Under the pieces are notes generated by a model that worked only from the letters and a program-made list of their open reading frames with translations, was not told the origin of the DNA and did not search any database. A stretch of DNA of 64,000 nt from Cryptomeria japonica. Taxonomy: Eukaryota; Streptophyta; Pinopsida; Cupressales; Cupressaceae. The position numbers and the translations under genes were made by a program. Location of the stretch: positions 375,175,392 to 375,239,391 of the forward strand of contig NC_081415.1 of assembly GCF_030272615.1 (NCBI RefSeq), written 5' to 3'. Shown piece after piece: positions 30,083 through 42,800 of this stretch. Position 1 is the first letter of the stretch; each line of letters starts with the position of its first letter.

Positions 30083-30850
30083 CATGTGATTTCCATCTAC
30101 CTTGATGTATAGAGTGTTGTCCACACTCCCCTTTTTCAATCCTTGCTCCTTCAGATGCTGATCTAGCCTTGAATACCATACTCTAGGAGTTTTCTTTAAA
30201 CCATACAGCGATTTCTTTAACTGGCACACAAATTTTTCATCATCATGTAACAAAAACCCTTCTGGTTGCTCTATGTTCACTTCTTCTTCCAAATTTTCAT
30301 TAAGGAAGGCAGATTTTACATCCATTTGATATACATTATAACCCTTGTACATTGAAAAATCTAGAAACGTCCTAATTGCTTCTAATCTAGCTACCGGTGC
30401 AAATGTTTCTTCAAAATCTATGCCCTCTACTTGAGAGTAACCCTTGCACACAAGTCTAGCTTTATGCCTAACAATTTTACCTTCATCATTCATCTTATTC
30501 TGATAGACCCATTTGGTGCCAATGATGTTCTTGTCTTCCGGTCTAGGGACTAATTATCAAGTCTTGTTCTTCTCAATCTGTTGCAACTCTTCTTCCATGG
30601 AATCCATCCATTTCTGACTTTTGCAGACCTCATTGAATGTTTTTGGTTCTACTTTAGTCATGAGGCAGAAATTTACTTGTTCATCATTCCAGCCAAGTCT
30701 TCTCCTAGTCTGCACACCATCACTCTTATTACCTAAAATTTTCTCTTTTGGGTGGTTTATCTGTACATACCGATTAGGGACCTTTTTTAATGCTTCTTTC
30801 AGTTCATTGTCTAACTGAGCTTCTTCACCTTCATCACCGGAAACATCATA
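30083..30850 (-). pseudogene. Inner copia pol: reverse transcriptase, N-terminal part
   Basis: Reading right to left, typical copia reverse-transcriptase blocks appear: HKARLVCKGYSQVEGIDF, ETFAPVARLEAIRTFL, VYQMDVKSAFLN, QPEGFLL and KKSLYGLKKTPRVWY. It stops at the CACTA border just before the YVDD box, which lies at the other side of the insert. The integrase-to-RT linker (30500-30850) is readable with stops (for example MEEELQQIEKNKT then TAA). Confidence 0.93.
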
Positions 30851-32404
30851 CTAGTTCACTTGTGCTTGTCTTCCTTTATGCATATCCTCATCAACTCTTA
30901 CATTCACACTCTCAATGACTTTTCTTAGTCTTTTGTTATAGCATTTATAGACCTTACTGTTAGTTGAGTAACCAAGGAATGTCCCTTCATCACTCCTAGA
31001 ATCAAAACTACCTAAACCATCCATATCCCTCTTGATAAAAAACTTTCTTCCAAATACCTTGAAGTACTTGACTGATGGTTTCCAGTCATACCACAACTCA
31101 TAAGGTGTCATTTTGTTGGTTGTTCTTTGTTGAACCCAATTCAAGGTATATGCAACTGTATGAACTGATTCCTTTCAATACATGTCCGATAAACTTGCCT
31201 CATTTAGCATGGTTCTGGCCATCTCCTTTACTATCCTATTCTTCCTTTCTACCACACCATTTTGTTGTGGTCTCCTAGGAGCTGAGTATGTCCTTCTAAT
31301 TCTATGTCTTTCACGGTAATCTTCAAACTCATTTGATGTGAACTCTCCACCCCAGTTTGATCTTAGACATTTCAGCTTGCACTCACTTTCCTTCTCTACC
31401 ATCTTCTGAAAGATATTAAATCTGTCAAATGCTTGTGATTTATCTTTTAGGAAAGTGGCCCATTTCATTCTTGAATAGTCATCAATGAAGAGCATAAAAT
31501 ATCTTTCACCAGCAAGAGCTCTTGTCCTAATCGGACCATATAAATATGTATGCACTAGTTCAATTGATCTTGAAGTGTTGTGTTCTTTTGTCTTGAAGCT
31601 CACCTTAGTCTGCTTCCCTTTCACACATTCATCACAAAATGTGCTTACCAGTTTGATGATGAGTGGTATATTTCTTACACATCCCCTTTTGCTTACTGTA
31701 ACTAGGTTATCAAAATTTATGTCATGGCCTAATCTTTTGTGCCATAGCCAACTTTCATCAAATTGGCCCAACATGCATTGGGATTCAAAACATTCTTTTA
31801 GATTGTATACATTACCATATGTCCTTTTACCTTCAGCGACAACCTGATTGGTACTCTCCTTCTTTATCTGGTAGCCGGTAGAATCAAAGGTGAATTTATA
31901 ACCTTTGTCACACATTTGACTCACACTCAGAAAATTGTGCTTCAAACCTTCCACATAATATACATCATGTGCTTTCAATTTTCCATCAATATTTAGAGTA
32001 CCTTTTCCCTTTATCTTGATAGATGAGTTGTCTCGAAACCTTACTGAGCCACCATTCTAGTCTTCAAGTTTGATAAATTTCTTTTTATCACCAGTCATGT
32101 GGTTGGAACAACCACTGTTTATAACCCATAGATTTCTTCTTTCAGCGTGTAGGGCAGTTTGAACTATCAGACTTGATTCTGCTTTGTCCTTTTCTTTCTC
32201 AACCCAAACCAGTTGAGCTTCATTCTTCTTATCAGTTGCAATTTTATGCTCTGGTTTGACTACCAATTCCTGATTAGGATCTATCCTCTTCTGCTTGAAT
32301 TTCCTATCCTTACAAAGCTTTTCTATATGTCCAAACTCTTGATAGTTATAGCATTTTACATTTACATTGAAAGATGAATCTTTGAAACTATTGTAGGACA
32401 TCAA
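30851..32404 (-). pseudogene. Inner copia protease and integrase
   Basis: The second zinc-knuckle remnant CYNYQEFGHIEKLC (third position Cys to Tyr) is near 32340. The protease box reads WVINSGCSNHMTG at about 32110, where the catalytic Asp of DSG is replaced by Asn, so the protease would be inactive. GAG-pre-integrase (WLWHKRLGHDINFDNL) and integrase follow: the zinc-binding CDECVKGKQ, the catalytic FIDDYSRMKW and SNWGGEF (the expected Asp of D-x-GGEF is Asn), and PQQNGVVERKNR, which carries the Glu. The C-terminal part contains TNKMTPYELWYDWKPS. A stop near 31174 separates the last two parts. Confidence 0.92.
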
Positions 32405-32439
32405 TTTACTCTTCCTACATTCAAAACTCCTATGACCAA

Positions 32440-32960
32440 ATCTATTGCACTAATAATAGACAGCATTCATATCCCAATGTGCATTAAATGGATTTCTACT
32501 TTCATAACTCATAGTGGGATTATTTGTTAATCTATAATTAGCTAACCTATGTCCAAATTTGTTACATCGGTAACAATAACCATGAAAGTTTGGAACATAC
32601 CGGTTAGGTTGCCTTGGTCCTACAAATGTCTATCTCATCAGGGGTCTTCCTTTCATGTTGTTAACTCTAGTGAATCCTTCATGATCAACCCTTGCATTTC
32701 TCCTAAGATCTGCATTCTGGTACATTGAGTGTGGCCTTCGGTTCATTGAATGTGTATACCAATTTGTGTGGCGGTTTCTAATAGCTTTTGCATAAGTCTT
32801 CTTACTCGTATCCTTTCTTACTATGAATGTCTTCTTCTCTTCACCTTCACTTGAATAAGTAAATTGTAGCTCCTAACCGGATGTATCTTTGTTGTTTTAA
32901 CTTTGTCCTTCTTCAAATCCCAAGCCATCAGTATCATTAGATTGCTTCTGTTTGCTCAAC
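32440..32960 (-). other. Inner copia gag-to-pol linker
   Basis: Degenerate coding sequence on the minus strand, with basic, Asn- and Arg-rich stretches and further Cys/His remnants near 32450 and 32560. Frameshifts and stops prevent a continuous reading. Confidence 0.5.
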
Positions 32961-32968
32961 ATCTTATC

Positions 32969-34353
32969 TTAGGCTTCTGTGCTACCCTCATATTTGCTTC
33001 TCACTTTTAGTTCATCCTTACTCGTTTCAAGCTCTTTTCTAAGCTTCACTATTTCTGTTTCTTGATCTTGATGCTCCTTTTCCTTCTTTAACAGATCAGA
33101 GGATGTAACTTCACATATCCTCTTGGCTTCTTCCAACTGGAGTTTTAAGTCAGAGATAACTTGATTGGACTTATCCAAGGATAGCTTCAAGAGACCTTGT
33201 TCTTCTATTGTAGCAAGCTTGAGCTTCTTGAGTTCTCTTCTTGTCTTACTTAACTCCTCAAGAGCACTTATGAGCTCACCTTCTAGATCCACTTCAGCTT
33301 CAATGTCTTCTTCTTCCTCATTGTCACCAATTGGTTCATCTAGAGCCATAAAGAGATTAACTTATCTTTCCTTCTCATGGCAGTCATCTTTTGATGTGCT
33401 CTCTTCATATGTGGCATCATCCTCAATAGTATATAGGTTGTTCTACTTCTGGTATCTTGTTCTTCCTTTCCGGTAGACATTCCTTTCTTTGTCTTTACTA
33501 GTGGATCTACCAAAACTTATATGCTCATCTCCACCGGTTTCATTATAAGGGCATTTTGCAGAAAAGTGTCCAACATTACCACGGTTGAAGCATTTGAGTG
33601 GTAACTTACCTTTATACTTGTCAGATCCTCTCTTGAGATTTTTAGCAAAGTTTGCTACCTCTGCATCTGAGTCTTCACTGGATCCTTTATGAGAAACCTC
33701 TTCCTTGCCCTTTTTGGTGGAGTTGAATGCTACCTCTTTCCTTGAAAATGCTTTACCAATTGTCCTCATTTCACAGGTAGTTAGAGAGCCAAATAGCTCA
33801 TCCATTGTGAAGGATTTTAGATCCTTTGCTTCCTCAATGGTAGAAACCTTAGTAGCATACTTAGATGTGAGATATCTAAGTACCTTCTTGACAATAATCT
33901 CATCAGCAATTTTTTTCGAAGTCCTCTGATGGTGTTCACAATGTCATCTACTATGTGAAGGTAGTCTACAATCTTTTATTCATCTTTCATCTTGATGCCT
34001 TCAAGCTGACCTCTTAGTGATTGCAGCTTTCCCTCTTTGACTTTGGCATTTCCTTCAAATAATCTCTGCAATTTATCCCAAGTCTCCTTGGTGGATGCAT
34101 AGTACATGACCTTGAAAAACTCATTGTCTGATAGCCCACTCCAAATAGCATGTTTAGCCTTTGCATTATTCTCATACTCCTTAGCATCTGGATCAGTGGA
34201 AGGAATACTAGGGATAGTATACCCATTCTTGATAGACATCCACACATGAAAACCAAGAGAGGAAATATAGGTCTCCATTCTTCTTCTCCAAAAGGCATAG
34301 TTAGATCCATCAAACATGGGAGCTTTTGAGGAGACAGACTCATATCATGCCAT
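32969..34353 (-). pseudogene. Inner copia gag with coiled-coil extension
   Basis: The start is taken at ATG 34353, whose third codon is now TGA. The N-terminal gag matches the UBN2/DUF4219 style: MFDGSNYAFWRRRMETYI, GLSDNEFFKVMYYASTKETW and RLFEGNAKVKEGKLQSLRGQ. Frame breaks occur near 33975. A zinc knuckle near 33590 reads CFNRGNVGHFSAKC, with its second Cys changed to Arg. The tail (33349-32969) is a long Glu/Lys/Leu heptad region, from GELISALEELSKTRRELKKL to the stop near 32969, that predicts a coiled coil. gag forms the particle that packages element RNA; this copy cannot make one. Confidence 0.9.
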
Positions 34354-34413
34354 TGTGTTCCTTGACCAGAATCAACCCAATTTAGAGAAAGCTTTATTTA
34401 ACCTGAGAACCTA

Positions 34414-34428
34414 GGCTTTGATACCAAT
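34414..34428 (-). other. Primer binding site of inner copia
   Basis: On the minus strand ATTGGTATCAAAGCC lies immediately after the 5' LTR. It matches the tRNA-iMet-type copia primer site with one change (GAGC to AAGC). Confidence 0.88.
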
Positions 34429-36113
34429 TGTTGAACACAATGTACCACTGAGAGGGGGGTGAATCAGTGGTTCCTAAAATCTTTTCCTTTTAAATTAAGC
34501 CTTGAGTACTGGTTAACAACCTAAACACTAAATAATCAAACCAACAAGATAAGAGTGGATATCAAAGAAGCCAAACACACAAATGCATAACCCACAACAC
34601 CATATGTACGAGGAAAACCCAATATGGGAAAAAACTTGATGAGAAATGTTGTTGGAGTCTACTACTCCAATCTAGCCTCACAATGAAACAACAGATTGCA
34701 ATGATTTAGGGTACCAACCCCTGCACCAAGCACCAACTCAGTGAAATATAATGCAATGAAAGCAGCTAGTTGCAAATGAGTTCTGAAACACTTAATCAAT
34801 GGATGTGTGTAGGTTAACAACCTCCTCTTCTTCACTGGTTCTTACACTATCAGTTATCAAATTACTCTCTCTGATCACTCATAGATTACTCCCAACCTTT
34901 CTTCTCTCTCTCTCTCAGCCTCACACTTCACAGTGTCACTCTTGGATGCCTTCCTAACCAATTACTCCTTACTGGTAAGCTTGACTGTTAAGACTGTAAC
35001 AATTTACGGATTACTCTTTCTCTACCGGTTAGACCCTCTCATTGGTTCAACCTGCTATCACGCATTGTAACTCTCTGAGAAATAACTCTAAGGAAAATAG
35101 TCTTTCTTTTTTCTCAGGCTCTCTTTCCTCTCACACCTCGCATCTAGCATCAAATCATTTCAGGCTCGAGTTCACCTATTTATCTGTGAGGGTTCCCGCC
35201 AAGAGCAGCATTCAAACAGTGTCGTGTTAGATTTTTCCTTCATCAACTCGATTTGTATTAGATTTGATCTAATTTCATTTTCAGGAATGGTAATCTGCAT
35301 CACACCAAACAACATCACCATCTCCACGCTTTGCAATGTGCATTTTCTATTTTGGGATGTCTACAACATGTTTTTCTGTGTTTCTCTGTCAATTGCTATT
35401 AATGACTTGGTTGTTTCCTTCAGCAAATGGGTACAAAGATCAGATCATCTTGCAAGATCAGTTCAATCACCTTTCCACCTTGTCTTCCTCGAGCCGCAAC
35501 ATTCTGCTATCCTCCCATGATTTTTGGGTTCTTCATTAAAGTCAACCTCCTTGGTGACTACTACATCAATGAATACTTCACCAAAATCTACGTGATCGCC
35601 ACCTGGTTTACACCTGTCATCCTTGTCGACATCCACCTATGCTCAATTTGCAATATCAGTTTGGCATCATCTTTAGTCTGATATGTCGATTTGACATCCT
35701 TCACTGACCAAGACTAACTACAGGTTCAACTCACCTTATCGGTATAACCTAACTTCACCGGTGGAGCTTCATACCTACTGACCTCTTTTGTGTCGGTGGA
35801 TCAACTTGGCCTTCCATCAAACATGTTGGTCCATCTACTAAGTCCATTTATCGGCAGCATTAAACTTCTTTGTGTATATCAGTTCACATCCTTGAGTTCT
35901 TCTTTTCTTGCTTGCTTTGCCTTGCTAGTGGTCTTGCTTTACCAGTAGATGATGCATTTCATTTGTACTAGTAACATACCTTTCTATCTACCTTCACACA
36001 TATTGGTTGACATACCTTTCTTTTTGTCTTACTTCACCCATACCGATTAGCACTACTTAATCACCGATGACCGTGCCATACCAGTTGACATCAATGACAA
36101 CCTAATACCAACA
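34429..36113 (-). repeat. 5' LTR of inner copia
   Basis: Aligns with 5420-7135. It starts TGTTGAACACAATGTACCAC and ends with CCAACA. It would hold the element promoter reading leftwards. The ACCGGTTA/ACCGAT-type motifs recur at the same places as in the other copy. Confidence 0.93.
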
Positions 36114-38817
36114 AGACTATGTTATGGCACCAGAGGCTTGGCCACATTGGAGAAAAGGGTCTAAGGACCTTGAAAAGTAAAAACATTGTTGAAGGTTTTA
36201 ATGATTGTAATTTTGACTTTGATTAATGTCAGCATTACATTTATGGAAAACAAAACTGCGTTCAGTTTTACTCGAATTTTCATAAAACTTGTGGTGTTTT
36301 GGATCTTATTTGTTCTGATGTGTTTTGTCCTGTAGATGCTCCTTTAATTATAAAATCAACATATTATGTTTCATTTATTGATGATTTTAGTAGAAGGACA
36401 TGGGTATATTTTCTAAAGAGTAAATTTGAAGTTTTCAGTCGATTTAAAGAGTTTAAAGCAATGGTTGAGTTGTAGACTGCAAAGAACATTAAATGTTTGA
36501 GGACTAATGATGGTGGTGAATTTTTCTCTAATGATTTTGATAGATTATGTAAAGATTATGGAATTAACAAACAAAAGACAACTATGTATTCTCCACAACA
36601 GAATGGAGTTGCAGAAAGAATGAACAGGACATTGATGGAGAAGGCTAGGAGTATGTTGAGTGGTGTTGGTCTAGAACAAAAATTGTGGGTTGAAGTTGTT
36701 GCCACTGCTTGCTACCTAATTAATAGGTCTCCTACATCAACTCTTGTTGATAAAATGCCTATGGAAGCATGGTCAGGTCACAAGCCTTCATTGAGACATC
36801 TTAGAGTTTTTGGTTGTGAGGCATATGCACATGTGCCAAAGGAGAAGCGGACAAAGTTCGAGAACAAGGTTGTGAAATGTATCTTCATTAGGTACAGTTA
36901 TGGTGTGAAAGGATACAAGCTTTGGGACCCTGTTGCACAAAAGGGAATTCATAGTAGAAGTGTTATTTTTAGAGAAATTAAGTATCCTTATATTAAATTG
37001 TAGCCAGAACAGACAAAAGAGGAAGATGTGATTCAATTCCCTTCTACACCTGAAAGAGTTGAATCGAGGCCCCTAGATAAACAAGAAGTTGAGGAGACCT
37101 CGTCTAGCTTTGAAACTTCAAAAGAGGAGGAAAAACCTCCAACTGAACTTGTTCGAAGGTCTACAAGACATAGACAACCACCTGAAAGGTATTCACCTAA
37201 TGATTGGAGATGTATTTTTTCTTTGAATACTAATGTGGATGAACTAAAATCTATAGAAGAGGCATTGGGTATGAATGATGTAGAATCCTGGAAGATAGTT
37301 ATGGAAGAAGAAATGGCAACTTTAAAAATGAATGATACATGGGATCTTGTACCATTTCCTGAAGGAAGGAAGCCTATTGGTTGCAAATGGGTGTTCAAGA
37401 AAAATATTGGTTCAGATGGAATCACTAAGAAATATAAAGCAAGGTTGGTTGCAAAAGGCTACTCTCAAATTGAGGGTGTTGATTATGGTGAGATATTTTC
37501 TCCTGTTGAAAAAATGACATCCATTAGATTTTTTCTTTCTATTTTTATTGCTTATGATTTAGAGGTTGAGTAAATGGATGTGAAAACTACTTTCCTTCAT
37601 GGTGATTTGGAGGGGGATATTTATATGACACAGCCGAAGCACTATGTGGTGAAAGGTAAAAGTAATTTGGTCTATAAATTAAAGAAATCTTTGTATGGCC
37701 TCAAACAAAGTCCTAGGATGTGGTACCAAAAATTTGATACATATATGTTGAGTTTGGGATTTGAACATTCTAAATCAGATCGTTGTGTTTATTATAAATC
37801 TGATGGTAACCATTTCCTGTACATTGCATTCTATGTTGATGACATGTTATTCATTAGTAAAGGGAAATGTATGATTTCAGAACTAAAGTCTCAGCTCGCT
37901 GCTAAATTTGAAATTAAAGATCTTGGTGCAGCAAAACACATTATTGAGATGGAAATTAGAAGAGATGGAGTAAACAAAAAGTTATGGCTAGGCTAGAGTA
38001 AGTAAGTGAATTCAGTATTACAGAGTTTTAACATGCAAGATTGTAGATCATTGTGTGTTCCTTTACAATTGAAATTAAATTATCTGTTGCAAATTATCCT
38101 ACATCACCATCGGAGATGGAAGACATGAGCAGAGTGCCTTACCAAAGTGCAGTTGGAATTTTGATGTATGCTATGGTCTGTACTAAACCAAATATTGCCC
38201 AAGAAGTGAGAGTTTTGTCCAGATATATATCTAATCTCGATAGAGTTCATTGGGATGCAGTCAAAAGAGTCTTCAAATATTTGAAGGGTACCTCAGAGTA
38301 TTCTTTGTGTTATCATGGTAATTGATTTGGAGACGTGATTTCCCTTGATATTAATGGTTATGTGGATTTATACTGGGCATGTGATGATAGTAGAAGATCC
38401 ACCAGTGCTTATGTGTTTAATTTATTTGGTGGTGCAGTTAATTGGATAAGTAAGTGACAGGTTGTGGTTGCTTTGTCCACTACTGAAGCAAAGTATATGA
38501 AAGCTACTCATGCTTGTAAAGAAGCCATTTGGCTTAAGAGACTATGTTCAGATATTGGAATAAAATAATGAGCAGTGACAGTATATTATGATAGATAGAG
38601 TGTGATCTACCTAGCTAAGAACCCGATATTTCATGCCCAGACCAAGCACATTGATGTTCAATATCATTTTGTCAGACATATGGTCGAATATGACAAGGTG
38701 TAGTTGGTTAAGGTGGAAACTTTGATGAATGGTGTAGATTCTTTAACTAAGGCTATGAGCACAGAGAAGTTCAGATGGTATTCGAAGTATATGGGCCTGA
38801 TGGCCCCTAGCAATTGA
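36114..38817 (+). pseudogene. pol of outer copia: integrase, reverse transcriptase, RNase H
   Basis: It resumes with LWHQRLGHIGEKGLRTL (GAG-pre-integrase) at about 36122. Integrase shows FIDDFSRRTWVYFLKS, RTNDGGEFFSNDFDRLCKDY and QQNGVAERMNRTLMEKARSM, so the Asp, Asp and Glu catalytic residues are present. The C-terminal part contains FGCEAYAHVPKEKRTK. Reverse transcriptase begins near 37290 (MEEEMATLKMNDTWDLVPFP) and includes GCKWVFKKNI, a TAA inside the conserved QMDVKT region at 37571, LKKSLYGLKQSPRMWYQ and FYVDDMLF at about 37831. RNase H occupies about 38140-38800, with ALSTTEAKYMKA and NPIFHAQTKHIDVQYHFVR. At least eight in-frame stops make it dead. Confidence 0.93.
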
Positions 38818-38860
38818 TTCATTGTGTTGATACTCCCTTTTCTCTTTCAAGGTGTTCGAC

Positions 38861-38870
38861 AAGTGGGAGA
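38861..38870 (+). other. Polypurine tract of outer copia
   Basis: AAGTGGGAGA immediately precedes the 3' LTR; the position and composition fit a copia plus-strand primer. Confidence 0.8.
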
Positions 38871-39740
38871 TTTGGGAAAATGGTGTCTCAACATTGCATT
38901 TACATGAGAATATTATTTATAGTAGCTTTTCATTTGGGCACAAAATGGTGTGAAATTATTTCTGAAGCTTCTCTTTGGCCAAATAAGCATTCTAGTAAAG
39001 TTACATTGCAAGATCACATATAGTTTTGAAGATATTAAATTTTTCGTTTTGGAGGGGTCCAATGAAATGTTTAAATTTGATTTTGAGGACTTTAGAGGCC
39101 CCTAAATTCCTTGAAAAGTGGGTGTAAGCAGTGTAGTGGCTTATGAGACATTAGAGAACTTTGCAAGCTTTCTGGCGCTTCAAATGGTTCGTCAATAGGA
39201 CACTTGGTTCTCAAGTTATGGCCTCTGAAAGTTTGTAATCCTTAAATAGGAAATATAAAATACATCAAACACATAAATGAGCTATAAAAAGAGAGGGACA
39301 CATCATAGGGCATCTATAAGGGAGATAAGGTCAGCTATACCTTATTGGATGGTTTTAGCCCATGGTTTTGTAATATCGTTTGACGGTTTCTTATATTGTA
39401 TCTCCTATATATGAGGTGCATAAGATAGAGGTTGTGTGTAAGAGTCTTATGGCTATTGAGTTACCTCTGAATCTCTGATTAGTGGTACTCCTCCGGCGAG
39501 CTTTCTCTACAAGTATATTGTAATCTATTTTGATTGTTGAATAATATATAGGGCGTCTTTTGGAGTCTGGGGTTTTTCTCCCAAAAGGGTTTTCCCCGTG
39601 TAAATTACTGTGTTATGGTTTGAATGTTATTATATCTATTTCTATTTTCTATAACTGTTGTGATGATCTGTAAAAGTTGTTGCATTATCCTTCTCTCAAG
39701 GTGAGTGTAGGAATTTGTTCTTCTACTTAAATTCCTTACA
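38871..39740 (+). repeat. 3' LTR of outer copia
   Basis: Matches 3216-3970 but keeps about 115 extra bases near 39315-39455, including TCCTATATATGAGGTG, a TATA-like site. The first bases have decayed (TTTGGGAAAATGG in place of TGTTGGGAAAATGG). It ends ATTCCTTACA. Confidence 0.9.
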
Positions 39741-39807
39741 AGTGGTATCAAAGCTTGATCACCTTTGGTTTCAGTTGTGTGTTGTTCGGCTACTTAACTT
39801 CCTTACA
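39741..39807 (+). repeat. Aberrant element end: leader copy plus LTR tail
   Basis: After the 3' LTR comes a second copy of the primer site and leader (AGTGGTATCAAAGC, then TTTGGTTTCAGTTGTG). It is followed by a second copy of the last LTR bases (GTTGTTCGGCTACTTAACTT, CCTTACA). The join falls at GTTGTT, which is present in both source regions. Confidence 0.8.
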
Positions 39808-42800
39808 AAGTGGTATGAAACTTATGGTACTCCCAAATCATCATTTTCAAGCTTGTGCTTCCTAAATGCAAGTTTTGAATCATCAAAATGTGTGTTTGGA
39901 GGTAACACAAGCTTGAAAATGCAAGTTCTGATTCTGAAGCCACCTACATGAAAGCGCGACTATGAAACTTATCATGCTCCCAAATAATCATTTTCAAGCT
40001 TGTGCTTCCCAAATGCAAGTTTTGAGGCATCAAAATGTGTCTTCGGAGGTAACACAAGCTTGAAAATGCAAGTTCTAATTCCAAAGACACAAAGATGAAA
40101 CCGTGATTATGAAACTTATCATACTCCCAAATCATCATTTTCAAGCTTGTGATTTCTAAACACAAGTTTTGAAGCATCAAAATGTGTGTTTGGAGGTAAC
40201 ACAAGCTTCAAAATGCAATTTCTGATTCTCAAGCAATGAAAATGAAAGTGCAATTATGAAACTAATCATACTACCAAATCATCATTTTCAAACTTGTTCT
40301 TTCTAAATGCAAGTTTTGAAGCATCAAAATTTGTGTTTGGAGGTAACACAAGCTTGAAAATGTAATTTTTGATTATGAAGCCATGAGCATGAAAGTGTGA
40401 TTATGAAACTTATCGTACTCCCAAATCATCATTTTTAAGCTTGTGATTCCACAACACAAGTTTTGAAGCATCAAAACATGTATTTTGAGGCACAAGAAGT
40501 TTGAAAATGCAAGTTCTCATTCTGAAGCCACGAACATGAAAGTGTGATTACGAAATTTATTGTACTCCCAAAGAATCATTTTGAAGCTTGTGCTTCCTAA
40601 ACGCAAGTTTTGAAGCATCAAAATGTGTCTTTGGAGGTAACACAATCTTGAAAATGCAAGTTCTGATTCTGAAGCTACAAACATTAAATCACAATTATTA
40701 AACTTATCATACTCCCAAATCATAATTTTCAAGCTTGTGTTTCCTAAACGCAAGTTTTGAAGTATCAAAATGTGTGTTTGGAGGTAACACAAGCTTGAAA
40801 ATGCAAGTTGTGATTCCGAAGCCACGTACATGAAAGTGCGATTATGAAACTTATGGTACTCCCAAATCATTATTTTCAAGCATGTCCTTCCAAAATGCAA
40901 GTTTTGAAGCAACAAAATCTTGTTTGGGGACACAATAAGCTTGAAAATGCAAGTTCTAATTTCGAAGCCACAAACATGAAAGCAAGATTATGAAACTTAC
41001 CGTACTCCCAAATCATCATTTTGAAGCTTGTACTTCCTAAATGCAAGTTTTGAAGCATCAAAATATGTGTTCAGAGGCAACACAAGTTGAAAATGCAATT
41101 TTTGATTCCAAAGCCACAAACATTAAAGCTCAATTATGAAAGTTATCGTACTCCCAAATCATCATTTTCAAATTTTTGCTTACTAAATGCAAGTTTTGAA
41201 GCAACAAAATCTGTGTTTCGAGGTAACACAAGCTTGAAAATTTAAGTCTTAATTGTGAAGCCACATAGATGAAAGCGCTATTATGAAACCTATGGTACTC
41301 TCAAATCATATTTTCAAGCTTGTAATTCCTAAATGCAAGTTTTGAAACATAAAAATATTTGTTTGGAGGTAACATAAGCTTGAAAATGCAAGTTTTGATT
41401 CTGAAGCCACGACCATGAAAGTGCAATTATGAAACTCATTGTACTCCCAAATCATCATTTTAAAGCTTCTGCTTCCTAAACGCAAGTTTTGAAGCATCAA
41501 ACTGTGTGTATGGAGGTAACACAAGCTTGAAAATGCAAGTTCTGATTCTGAAGCCATGAACATTAAAGCACGATTATGAAACTTATCATACTCCCAAATC
41601 ATCATTTCCAGGCTTGTGCTTCCAAAATGCAAGGTTTGAAGCATCAAAATGTGGGTTTGGAGGTAACACAAGCATTAAAATGAACATTTTGATTCTGAAG
41701 CCATGAACATGAAATCACGATAATAAAATTAGTGTACTTCCAAATCATCATTTTCAAGCTTGTGTTTCCTAAACGCAAGTTTTGAAGCATCAAAATGTGT
41801 GTTTGGAGGTAACACAAGCTTAAAACTGCAAATTCTAATTTTGAACCCATGATCATAAAACCACAGTTATGAAACTTATCATACTTCCAAATCATCATTT
41901 TCAAGCTTGTGCTTCCTAGATGCAAGTTTTGTATCATCAAAATGTGTGTTTTGAGGTAAAACAAGCTTGAAAATGCAAGTTTTGATTCCGAAGCCATGAA
42001 CATTAAAGCGCAATTATGAAACTTATCGTACTCCCAATTCATCATTTTCAAGCTTGTGATTCCTAAACGCAAGTTTTGAAGCATTAAAATGTGTGTTTGC
42101 AGGCACAACAAGTTTGAAAATGCAAGTTCCAATTTCGAAGCCACGAGAATAATAGAGCGATAATAAAACTTTTCATACTCCCTAATCATCATTTTGAAGC
42201 TTGTACTTCCTAAACACGAGTTTTGAAGCATCAAAATATGTGTTTGGAGGTAACACAAGCTTGAAAATGCAAGTTTTGATTCTAAAGCCATAGACATTAA
42301 ATCACGATTATGAAACTTATCGTACTCCCAAATCTTCATTTTCAAGCTTGTTCTTCCAAAACGCAAGTTTTGAAGCATCAGAATGTGTGTTTGGAGGTAA
42401 CACAAGCTTGAAAGCACGATTATGAAACTTATAGTACTCCTAAATCATCATTTTGAAGCTTGTGCTTCCTAAACACAAGTTTTGAAGCATCGATATATAT
42501 GTTGGAGGTAACACAAGCTTGAAAATGGAACTTCTAATTTCCAAACCACGAACATTAAAGTGCGATTATGGTACTTATCGTACTCCCAAATAATCATTTT
42601 CAAGCTTGTGCTTCCTAAAAGCAAGTTTTGAAGCATCAGAATGTGTGTTTGGACGTAACACAAGCATGAAAATGCAAGTTCTTTTTTTGAATCCACGTAC
42701 ATGAAAGCGCAATTATGAAACTTATGGTACTACCAAATCATCATTTTTGAGCTTGTGCTTCCTAAACGCAAGTTTTGAAGCATCAAAATGTGTGTTTGGA

